Source of the DNA: Syngnathus acus
Taxonomy: Eukaryota > Chordata > Actinopteri > Syngnathiformes > Syngnathidae
Direction: 5' to 3'
DNA length: 64,000 nt
NCBI RefSeq assembly: GCF_901709675.1
Contig: NC_051087.1
Span: forward strand, 16,999,067-17,063,066
The translations under genes and the position numbers were made by a program. Positions 11,801-23,800 of this stretch are shown here, piece after piece. The notes under the pieces are model-generated. The model was given only the letters and a program-made list of their open reading frames with translations, was not told where the DNA came from and did no database searches. Numbering within the stretch: position 1 is the first letter of the stretch; each line of letters opens with the position of its first letter.

Positions 11801-14800
11801 CGAAGTCTATGAAATTCACGTACGCAGGTGTGTTTCATTCTATCGATTGTTCTATAATGATCCTGATGGAAGCAATTTGGTCACTGCATGATCTTCCACT
11901 TCTGAAACCAGCTTGGTTTTCTCTCAGTACCTCGTCAACCCCTTTCCGTAGTCTTTCTAAGATGATGCGGTTTAGCACTTTGCTCGGTGTTGATAGCATC
12001 ATGATGCCTCTGTAGTGGTTGCAGTCTCTAAGGTCTCCTTTTATGGGATGACAGCAATAAGCCCATCTTTCCAGTCTGCTGGTATGTTTTCTTCCTCCTC
12101 CCATATTTTCCTGATGCGTGTGTGGAACATGGTGGTTGCAGTTTCAACATCAGCCTGTAGGGCCTCTGCTGGGATTTCATTTGGCCCTGCAGCTTTGCCA
12201 CGTCGTAGCATCTTGACAGCCCTCTTTACCTCAGATTTTGTTGGGGGGGCGCAATTGATTTTGAGTTGGTGTGCTGCTGGTGGGATCTCTATTGCTTGGT
12301 CGGCCGGTGGTTTATTCAACAGCTCGCTGAAATGCTCTGTCCACCTTTGGTGTTGTTCCTCCTTGGTGGTGAGGAGTCGTCCCTCTTTATCCGGGATTTG
12401 TGTGTTGTTCTGTCTGAACTTCCTAGCTAGTTTCCTGGTGGTCATGTGGAGTTCCTTGAGATTGTTTTGTGCTGCTGCTTCCTGTGCTTCTTTAGCCAGT
12501 GCCTCAATGTAGTTTTTCTTGTCCCGTTTAGCGCTTTTCCTTACTTCCTTGTTTGCTTCCTCATAGTCCTTTTGGGCTGCAGCCTTTCTCGCTCGTGTCT
12601 TGCATTTGTTGAGTGTGTCCTTTTTGGCCCTCCTTTCTTCTATTTTTTTCAAGGTTTCTGTTGACAGCCAAGGTTTGTGGTTTGTTGTCCTTTTCCCTAA
12701 AACTTCCAGATATGTCTCCTTCCATACACTTTTCAGGCTGTTCCAGTACTTCACTGGTTGTTCTTGCAGGGCTTGAAACCTGTTCTGAAGGGTGGTTTAT
12801 ACAGCTCAGTTGTTCCAATGTCCTGGAAGAGCTGGATGTTGTACTTTGTTCTGTTCCCAGAAGGGGTATTGCAGCGCTTTAGCTTGAGTTGGAGTTTTGC
12901 AGCCAGTAGGTGGTGGTCTGATCCAGCGTCTGCCCCCCTCTTTACTCTCACATCCAGGAGAGACCGTCTGAACTTCCGGTTGATGCATATGTGGTCAATC
13001 TGGTTTTCAGTAATGTGGTCGGGAGATATCCAGGTGGCTTTATGAATGGCTTTATGGGGGAATATGGTGCCTCCTATGACCAGGTTGGTGTCAGCACATA
13101 TATGTCTGCAAATCGTTCCCCAAGTCCATGTCTTCCAATGGCCAGCTCGTATCCATTGTTGTTGTTTCCCACCTTGGCATTCATGTCGCCCATGAGTAAG
13201 GTTAGGTCTTTTTCCTTCCTGGACTGGAGTAGATGTTGTAGTTGGTTATAGAAATGATCCTTCATTTCCTCCTCAGCATTGTTGGGAGGTGCGTAGCACT
13301 GTATGATTTTAAGGTTGATTCTTTTATGGGTGGTTTGGAAACTTGCAGTGATAATTCTTGAGCTGATGGGCTCCCAACTGATGAGGGGCTGTTGTGCTTT
13401 TTTGGAGAGCATGAGTGCCACTCCTTCTGTGTGTGGTGCTGCTTCCTCTGCATGTCCAGAGTAGAGAATGTACTCGCGACTGGCTAGTTTGACTTCACCT
13501 GTCTGGGTCCATCTGGTTTCGCACAGGCCAAGAATAGAAACCTTGTATCTTCTCATCTCTTCAGCAATGGCTGTTGTTTTCCCTGCTGCGAACATGATCC
13601 TGATGTTCCAGGTTGCGATGTTGGTCGGTTTCCTAGGGGATAGCAAATTCCACCGCACCCTCTCCAGATGGTTTTCAGCATGCGGCTTCATTTCCTCTTC
13701 AGCTTGTATGCTTGAGGAGTCTACATCTCCTAGGTTGTGGGGTTTCTTTTTCTTCACCAATGTTTCTGTAACCGTTGTTAAATCCACTACACGGGTGATT
13801 GGCCCATGAGCTTTACCATTGCCCTATTTGCCAGCTTGACCTGTTACCACTTCTCACGACGGGGGCGTTAGGGTTGGATTTTGAGAGGCAGAGATACAGC
13901 TTATGAGGAGGAAGTGGAGCTGGATTGGACATACCCTGAGAAAAAACATGGCTATAACTAAACAGGCGTTAACATGGAACCCACAAGGCAAAAAAAGAAG
14001 AGGGAGACCCCAAAACAACTGGAGAAGGAGCACAGAGCTGGAAGTCAAGAAGACGGGACTGTCGTGGAAACAGCTGGAGAAAATGGCACAGGACAGACTA
14101 GGGTGGAAACTCTTCATCAATGGCCTATGTTCCAAAAGGAATGTAAAGGCCCAAGTAAGTAAGTAAGTACATCAGAACACCCCACAGCACACAAAATGTC
14201 AGTCATCAGAACACTACACGAATGCGCAACAATAATCACGGACCCAGAAGACAGAACAACAGAAGAGAAGCACATTCAACAAGCACTAAAAACATGTCAA
14301 TATCCACAATGGGCAATAAACAAAGGAGCAGCACAAGTAAAGAAACAAGAAACGGAACAAAAAAAAAAAAAGAAAACCAGCAATAAGACAGAAAACGGAG
14401 GAATGGTAACACTACCGTACATCAGAGGAGTCACAAAAAAAATACAGAGAGCAATGCGAAAATAGCACATCGGTCAAACCACACAGAAAACTGAGACAGT
14501 TGTTAGTACACCCCAAGGAACAAAATAAAACAAGACAACAAGTGCAACGCAATATACGAAATACCCTGTCAAATATGCAATAAAATATACATCGGTGAAA
14601 CGGGAAGGAGCTTCAGCATAAGGAAGAAAGAACACCAAAAGGAATGCGAGAAGGAGACGGACAAAATACACACAAGAGCGACAAAGGAAAAGGCACTGCA
14701 AGAGACCCACAAATCAGCTATAACAGATCACTGCAAAAGGATATCATGAATTGGAACAAAGCCCGAGTCATCCGCACCGAAGAAAACCGACACAACCACT

Positions 14801-17800
14801 GGATTATGGAGGCAATAGAAATAAGAAAAAATCGACAACACACCATTAACCGAGATGAGGGAGCATACATGCTCTCACACACCTGGACCAGCGTTTTGGA
14901 GCGGCGAGAGGAAAGCAGGGGGTGTGAACCACCTGTCAAATCTGACAGGAGGGTCGCGCCCTCGTAGTAACAACAGCTGAAAAAGATGTGTCACACACAC
15001 CATCGTGTGACACTCTGAAGAAGGCGGAAGTTGCTGCCGAAACTGTCAGAAAAGTTTGTTAAGGTAAGACCTGCTCAAATTGTCTGAACAAAGGAAGGAA
15101 TACAATGGCTAACATTTGAGTGTAGTTACCCTCAACATCATGTATTGCCACCTGTTTTGCTGCGATCTTGCTATGTTCGCCTCTCATCCATGCACAGCAG
15201 TAGTGGTATCATTTGGCTGTCACACCACGACCCCCTTGTCTCTCAGCCATTTGCTAAACGCCAACAACACCACATCGTCTGCAAAAAGCAGAGATGCAAT
15301 GCTGAGGTCACCAAACCGAACACCCTCAACGCCTCGGCTGCGCATAGAAATTCTGTCCATAAAAGTTATGAACAAAATCGGTGACAAAGGGCAGCATTGG
15401 CGGAGTCCAAGCCACACTGGGAGTGAGTCAGACTTACTGCTGGAAATGCGGGCCAAACTCTGGCATCGATGATACAGGAACCAAACTTATCAGTCGGTTT
15501 CGCACACCGTACTCCCGAAGCACCCCCCACAGAACTCCCCAAAGGACACGGCTGAACGCTTTCTCAAGTCCACAAAACACGTGGACTGGTTGAGCGAACG
15601 CCCATGCACCCTTGATAATCCTGCCGAGGGTATAGAGCTGGTCCACTGTTCCACGGCCAGGACGAAAACCACTCCTCCTGAATCCGAGCCTCCACTCAAG
15701 CAGCCCTGAATAGACCTTATCAGGGAGGCTGAGGACTGTGATTCCTCTGAAGTTGGAACACACCCTCCGGTGCCCTTTCTTAAAAAGGGGGACCGCCACT
15801 GCAGTCTGCCAATCCAGAGGCACTGTCCCCGATGTCAACGCAAAGTTGTAGAGGCATGTCAGCCAGGACACGGAGCGACTTAGTCACTGTACTTTGCATG
15901 TTGAAATGGTTGTATGTTGGCTCAAATATTTCCATGCGAATACACCGTAATTCATTTAGTTCGTGTGTGGAAGTTTCACTGTAAGACAAAGCGCAGAAAG
16001 AGGTATATGTATGGCTAACATTACAAAGACAATGAGCTCCAAACATCCATCCATCCATCCATTTTCTGAACCGCTTAGTCCCCACGGGGGTCGCGGGAGT
16101 GCTGGAGCCTATCCCAGCCGTCAACGGGCAGTAGGCGGGGGACACCCTGAACCGGTTGCCAGCCGATCGCAGGGCACACAGACAAACAACCATTTGCACT
16201 CGCACTCACACCTAGGGACAATTTGGAGTCTTCAATCGGCCTACCAAGCATGTTTTTGGGATGTGGGAGGAAACCGGACTGGCCGGAGAAAACCCACGCG
16301 GGCCCGGGGAGAACATGCAAACTCCACACAGGGAGGGCCGGAGGTGGAATCAAACCCGCACCCTCCTAACTGTGAGGCGGACGTGCTACCCAGTGCGCCA
16401 CCGAGCCGCCTAGCTCCAAACATTTGAAACAAAAAATGTTAACAATGTGGGGACTCAGTAGTAAAGTGTTTGCCTCTCAACTCTAAGGTTGTGGGATCAA
16501 TCCTTAACCCCGGTGACCATGTCGAAGTGTCATTGAACAAGACACTGAACCTCGCAGTGTGGACCTGGAAACCCCTTGCATGGCAGCAGCCTCCCATTGG
16601 TGTCGGAATTTGTGTGTGAATGGGTGAATTTGAGGCATTTTAAAGCGCTTTGGGCACCATGCGGTGTAGAAAAAAGCGCCATATAAGTGCACACCATTTA
16701 CCATTTAAATTGAAGGAAATGGGTCGTGACCGAAAGAACGAGATCCCGGATACAAGCGGCCGAAATGAGTTTCCTCCGCAGGATGTCCGGGCTCTCCCTT
16801 AGAGATAAGGTGAGAAGCTCGGTCATCTGGGAGAGACTCTGAGTAGAGCCGCTGCAACTCCTCGTTGAGAGGAGCCAGATGAGGTGGCTCGGGCATCTCA
16901 TCAGGATGCCTCCTGGACGCCTCCCTGGGGAGGTGTTCCGGGCATGTCCCACCGGTAGGAGATCCCGTGGACGACCCAGGACGCGCTGGAGAGACTATGT
17001 CTCTCTGCTGGCCTGGGAACGCCTTGGGAGCCGGATGAAGTGGCCGGGGAAAGGGAAGTCTGGGCATCCCTCCTAAAGCTGCTGCCCCCGCGACCCGACC
17101 CTGGATAAGCGGAAGAAAATGGATGGATGGATGGATGGATGGATGGATGGATGGATGGATAGAAATGTAATGTCTTTCATATCTGAATGCATACATCTTT
17201 GCAGACTCACATTTTCACCAGGAGGTACGAAAATGTGTTGGCATGCGTAACAGCCAAAGACCTACAAAAACGTTTCTTAGTGTTTAACATAACGGAAAGT
17301 CTGCCATTTTGAATTCACTTAAAGCAGCTTTAGTAGTCAAGGCAAGGCTGACTTTAAATTCATCCACGTGATCTTACCTTGGTAAAATGTCACAAATTTA
17401 AGGAAAGTCCAGGCCTGATTTTTTTTATTGTAGTGGTATATAATAAATTACCTATAAAATTACCTTTAACCAAACAGTCCAATCACAAGAGATGTCCCAT
17501 GTGTGGCAGACTGGTCATACTTTCTTTTGTTTTAATTGTCTATATTGAAATGAATAAGTAACTGAAACCTTTCTCCCCCCCCACCCCCACCCGACACACC
17601 ATACACACACGCACACACGCACGTCCACACACTTTTAGGCGATTCATCACATCACAGTGGTGTAGAACACGCTTGTGATGAGCTGGATAAGCACTCTGCT
17701 GACACCAGCTCCAATGCATCCTTCTCCAAGGCTGAGCAAAGCTCGAAATATGGACTTCATTCTTCCACTACAACTGTTAAAAAGTCAACGAAGCCTGGGA

Positions 17801-20800
17801 CCAGAATCAATACGAGTGCCAAAGCTGTCAAACCAGTGGGTGTGATTTTCCTTTTTACATAATACAGTGGAGCCTCGGTTTTCGACCACAATCCGTTCCA
17901 GAAGGCTGTTCGAGAAGTGAATCGTTAGAATTCCGAATCATGTTGTCCCATTACAAATAATGGTAAAAAATGTAATCCGTTCCAAGCCAAAAAAAGCCTT
18001 TTTTAGGCATTTTTTCATTTGCGCATTTTTGTCCGATCGCGCAACTGCAGCGCACCGCCGAACGCGCAACCGTAGCGCGTCGCCGACCGCACAACTGCAC
18101 CGCGCTGGTCGCATTATTGTGACAGCCGTCACTGAAATTTAGGAAATATTCTTAAAGTCCTGATGTACTTTCCAAAAGTTAAGTGGACCTCAGTGCGCAG
18201 GGAGCTTAATTTTGTCCGATCGCGCAACTGCAGCGCACCGCCGAACGCGCAACCGTAGCGCGCCGCCGACCACGCAACTGCACCGCGCTGGTCGCATTAT
18301 TGTGACAGAGCGGTCGCTAAAATCTAGAAAATATTTTTAAAGTCCTGATGTACTTTCCAAAATTTAATTGGACCTCAGTGCGCAGGGAGCTTAATTTGGT
18401 CCGATCGCGCAACCGCAGTGCGCCGGGCCCTCACTGTCGCATTGCTTTAGGAGCGTCTTTGTGTTTTAGGATGGCTTTACTGCTCCCACTTGTTTCCTTT
18501 GGAGGCATGATTAGAGTTGATGCAATCCTCAGAGTAACGAGAATGTAATAACAAACGGAGTCAGTTGGCATGGGGGTCCTCTCGGCTCATCTCGCGAGGT
18601 TCGACAACCGAATTTCGTCCGACATCCGAAGCAAAAAAATCTCAAATTTTTTGTTCGAATACTGATTTGTTCGAGAACCGGGACGTTCGAAAACCGAGGC
18701 CCCACTGTACAGAAATTTAAAAAATAAAAATACAATGGAACCTTGAACAAACCTCGAGCCAACGGATCCCGGATTCATCGGACAGAATTGTCTAGTCCAC
18801 AAGTGTCAAACTCAAGGCCCGGGGGCCAGATACGGCCCGCCACATCATTTTATGTGGCCCGCGAAGACAAATTGTGCATCAAATTCTTGTCATTACTAGA
18901 ATTGCAAATTGTCTTCACTTAAACATTTTTTACTCGTCTGATTTGAAAACGAGTTATTTGTCAGTTTGTTTTGTAGCTTTTACTGTATATAATATGAGGT
19001 GCTCATACATTTATTTGGGTTGACAGTCATAATGGCCCTCTGAAAGAAGCTATGACTACAATGCGGCCCGCGAAATAAACGAGTTTGACACCCCTGGTCT
19101 AGTCCTTTCAAAATGCCTCACTGTACAGTAAATTTTCTCTTTATTAGTTCTAGAAATTGGCCGCAATTCTCCGCAGCCACCACTTTACGATTTCTATTCC
19201 TCTCTCATCACAGAAAAACATTATTGTAGATTAGAGTAGGCTGATAATGATGTCAAAGCCATGTTGGCGGAGGCAAATTTCTCATAAAAAAAAGGTTTGT
19301 ATGAACCTTTAAATGTCGTTAGCTTAGCATCTGCAGGCACAGTATTGATCAATTCATATCTGTTTCTGTTCCTGCTTGAGGAGCCGTGTACACGTCTCTC
19401 CTTCATGCATCCTTTTTTGATAAAGTACAGTTATTTTTATTTATATATTCATTGTTTTGTAAAGCCCTTATCAATGACATGTAAAAGTGACATGAACGCG
19501 ACTTGATCATGCTTGCGATAGGATGCGACCAGTCCTACCCCAAGCACCATCAAGGTAAATTTGGATATAATTGAAAGCTTTCAACAGTTTTACTTTTTTT
19601 ATTGTATGTAGTACTGTACCCGGCATCTTTAGTCTGCAATAAATACCAAATAATTTAGTATTGTACTGGGTGTGTTTAGACCTCAGAAAAAAAGATGCAA
19701 CAATCGGCCCTTCACCATTTCTGTTTGTTAAATCAAGGTTCCACTGTATTTTTACCTTTGTATAACGAAGATAAAGACTAATTGTGTACGTATGTGTTAG
19801 GGATGCACCAATTGATCGGTGGCCGATCATTATCAGACAATTTGTGAGTAAGTGCATAGTCTGTGAACTCAATCAAAGCCTTTAAAGGTCTTGATCAAAG
19901 CCTTTAACTCAATAAATGCCAGCCATTTGGAGCACAGCCAAGCCCCTCAGTACCATCCATTTCTACAGATTTTGACCGATCTTTGAAGGCCCACAGAATA
20001 TTGTGTTCTATAGCTATATAAACATAGAACCCATGAAAAGATAGACTATGTTATTTAATCAGAAAAAAAGTATATTTCTCCCATTTGTCATTACTTAGAA
20101 ATCTGCTACAGAACATCGGCAAGTTTAACTGAAAATCCTGCTTCTGAGAAAAAAAGTAACACTAACATTGACACCAATACTTTTTGGTTTTATGACAACT
20201 CAAATATACAGACACGTCCGAGACGGGTTTCTGCATTCTGTGCGACAGCGGCAATAGACTGCCCTGTCACTGAATTGCAGCATTTTTATTTTTTGCCGTG
20301 GGTACTTGTATTTGGGCATGATTGTGTCATTTTTGCAATCTAAAATTGATGGTATGATACTGGTATCAGTACTTGGTGCAAGACTGCATCCATCCCCATG
20401 TGTCACATAAACTAACCTCAATCATTTGTTGCTTTTCCTAGCTGTCCATTCCACCACCTGCCAAGAAGAAAAAGACGGTGGCTCCAGCATCCCAGGACAA
20501 CATAGCAGGCCCTCAAGTGTATTTGGCTGGGATTCCACAGGAAGCATCAGAGCAAGAAGTTACTAAATTTGTCACGTCTTTTGGCAAGATCAACAATGTG
20601 GTCTTGATGCCAAGCTCTGAGGAAGATAGTGAAATGGGTGATGGGCAAAAGGTACTTGTGGATTTAATTTTTTACTCAAACAACTGCTGTAATCAAGTTT
20701 TGAGGATAGATTTGTTTTGATTTTTTTGTTTTTTTTTATAAACAATATTTGTCCTTTTCTGGTGGGGAACATTTTTTAGACAGTTGCACATTGCAGTGAA

Positions 20801-23800
20801 GCGTGAGGAGCTAATAGCACCACTTCAACTGCCAATTACACTTAGGTTTTTGATTTATGAATCCAATGGTTCAGAATTGCAGCATCAGTCAAAAATGAAA
20901 ATAAATCCTCTTAAGAGTGTTTTTTTTAAAACCCATTTACTCCCCAATTTTTATTTTTTTTACATTCCACACATTCAATCCTCGGTATTTACGTTTTTTC
21001 AAAATTGTTTAGAGAGATAAAAGTAAAAAAAGGTCTGAAATTAGCTGGTACTGTTAAAGACAAAATCCAAGATGGCGGCGCCCCTGTTGGCCGCGGCCGC
21101 TACGGGTCTCAGCATTCGACGAGGATATTCACAAAATATGTCGCCTAGGACACTACAAACAACTCAAAGTTTAGTTTATCCATCCAGTAGATTAGCGTAT
21201 GATCGCCAGCGCCTGCTGGAGGTACGGTCATCGAGTGTTTTCGGACACGTAGCCACAACTACCCTAGTCTGTTTGCGTAGCCTCGGAGTGCTCAGGGCGC
21301 TAGCCCCAGGAGCTCACGACGCAGCGGGCTCGCCGGGCAGCACACGCCGGAGGAGGAGTAAGCGTAGGCGGTGTGACCGGCGGCGAAAGCGCGGCTGTCG
21401 AGGTGGGCTAACGGCTAAGCTGAGAGCTAACCCCTACAAACCGCCGCTTCCATCCATCTTCCTCTCCAACGTCCGCTCGCTGGATAATAAAATGGACCAT
21501 CTAAAACTGGAACTCTCTTCAAAGAGGGAAGTTAGAAACTGCTGCGCTCTCATCCTGACGGAGACATGGCTGAACTCATCAATGCCGGACAACGCCGTTA
21601 GCCTGGAGGGGCTCGCTACATTCCGCGCCGACAGAAACAGCGAGCTAAGCGGTAAATCCCGAGGAGGTGGGCTGTGTGTCTACATCAACAACAACTGGTG
21701 CAAAAATGCTAGATCTGTCGCCAGCTTCTGCTCTTCGGACATCGAGCTTTTGACTGTGAACTGCAGACCCTTCTACCTGCCCAGGGAGTTTACTGTTGTT
21801 AGCATCACGGCTGTGTACGTGCCTCCTAGCGCTAACACTAAAGAGGCCATGAGGGTTCTCTACCGGACAATTAGTGAGCTGCAATCCACGCACACAGAGG
21901 GGGTTTTCATCATTGCTGGGGACTTCAACCAGGCTAGCATGAAGACTATTCTCCCTCATTTTTACCAACACGTGGATTTTCCAACTCGGGGAGAGAACAC
22001 TCTGGACTTGGTTTACACCAATATAAAGGATGCATTCAGAGCAGCCCCCCGCCCCCACCTCGGCTCTTCAGACCACCTATCTGTTATGCTAACCCCTGCA
22101 TACAGGCCCCTGCTGATCAGAGCAAAACCCACAGTGAAGCAGGTGAGGGTGTGGTCTGAGGGGGCCATGGAGGCACTCCAGGACTGCTTTGAGTGCTCTG
22201 ACTGGGACATGTTCAAATCAGCAGCAACATATGACAATCAGATCAACATTGATGAGTACGCCATGACTGTGTCAGCCTACATCAACAAATGCTCCGAGGA
22301 CGTCAGCACCACTAAGAACATCATCACCCGAGCCAACCAACGACCCTGGATGACTGAGGATGTACGTCATACGCTGCGAGCACGGAACTCAGCCTTCAAG
22401 TCTGGCGACAAGGAGGCACTGAGGACAGCGAGAGCCAACTTGAACCGTGCCATCAGGCTAGCGAAGCGAAGCCACAGTCGGAAAATTCAGGATTTTTTCC
22501 ACGACGCCAATAACACCAGGAGTATGTGGCAAGGCATACGGGCGATCACGGACTACAACTCACCCTCCCCCCCGGTGGGTGAGGTTGATGCTGACTTCCT
22601 AAATGGTCTAAATAACTTCTTTGGGCGTTTTGAGGCACTAAACAGCACTCCGGCAGTTAAAACTGTTCCCCACCAGGAAGAGGAGGTCCTCTGCCTTGAC
22701 TCAGCCGACGTGTGGAAGACTCTGAGAAGAGTCAACCCACGTAAGGCCCCAGGCCCCGACAACATACCTGGGCGGGTGTTCAAGGAATGTGCAGGCCAGC
22801 TGGCTGGTGTCATCACAGACATTTTTAACATCTCGCTGGACCAAGCCAAAGTGCCAGTGTGCTTCAAGGCTGCCTCCATCATTCCGGTGCCGAAGAAACC
22901 TCAAATCACCTCATGGAATGACTACAGACCTGTGGCACTGACTCCCATCATGATGAAGTGCTTCGAAAGGCTGCTCAAAGATCACATCGTCTCCAGACTC
23001 CCCCCAACATTCGATCCGTTCCAGTTTGCCTACCGGCAGAACCGCTCCACTGAGGATGCCATCTCCTCCGTTCTTCACCTGAGCCTGGCTCACCTGGAGG
23101 AGAGGAACACCCACGTGCGGTTGCTGTTCCTGGACTTCAGCTCAGCGTTTAATACCATCATTCCACAACATCTGGTGGAAAAACTGGAACACCTGGGCTT
23201 CAGCACCCCCCTTCGGAACTGGCTGCTAGACTTCCTCACCAACAGACCTCAGTCAGTCCGGGTCGGACAGAACACCTCCGATGTCATCACCCTCAGCACA
23301 GGCTCCCCTCAGGGCTGCGTCCTGAGCCCCCTGCTGTTCACCCTGATGACACACGACTGCGCCCCCAGGTTCACCACCAATCACATCGTGAAGTTTGCAG
23401 ACGACACAACGGTGGTGGGCCTCATCAGGGACAACAACGACCTGGACTACAGAGAGGAGGTGGAGCAGTTGGTGGGCTGGTGCAGAGAAAATAGCCTGAT
23501 CCTGAATGTGGAGAAGACGAAGGAGATCATCGTCGACTTCAGGAAGAACCAGCCTCACCACGCTCCACTGATCATCAACAGCTCAGCTGTGGAGGTGGTC
23601 AGCAGCACTAAATTCCTGGGAGTCCACATCACAGACGACCTCACCTGGACTGTGAACACCACAACACTGGTCAAGAGGGCACAGAAGCGCTTGTACTTCC
23701 TGCGGAGGATGAGGAGAGCCCACCTGCCCCCACCCATCATGAGGACGTTCTACCGAAGCACCATAGAGAGCATTCTGACAAGCTGTCTCTCGGTGTGGTG

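Larger units (their letters stand above)
10987..14168 (-). mobile_element. APE-type LINE with 5' inversion (twin priming) inside the Penelope element
   Basis: A LINE of the CFDP2/RTE-like group flanked by an exact 13-bp duplication ACATCAGAACACC (10974-10986, 14169-14181). Its 5' and central part (endonuclease and RT) lies on the minus strand from about 13860 down to 10987, whereas its 3' end (C-terminal ORF, short 3' UTR and an (AAGT)n tail) lies on the plus strand at about 13870-14168. One target duplication surrounds both parts, so this is one insertion with an internal inversion, not two. Confidence 0.92.
7918..15110 (+). mobile_element. Penelope-like element (PLE) with inverted terminal arms
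   Basis: A Penelope-type retroelement on the plus strand. It is bounded by a 16-bp duplication AACATTTGAGTGTAGT (7902-7917 and 15111-15126). The coding body has an N-terminal region (about 8461-8746 and 9059-9649), reverse transcriptase blocks (about 10204-10970) and a GIY-YIG endonuclease near the 3' end (about 14540-14680). The ~460 bp of 3' sequence is repeated in inverted orientation at the left end (about 7950-8430), a known Penelope arrangement. Three later insertions split it: a SINE, a MITE and a twin-primed LINE. Scattered stops and frameshifts make it inactive. Confidence 0.92.

Noticed and set aside
16075-16353. Pro/Gly-rich frames in the SINE at 16047
   Set aside because: Low-complexity translation of a SINE body; the same sequence recurs widely in fish genomes.
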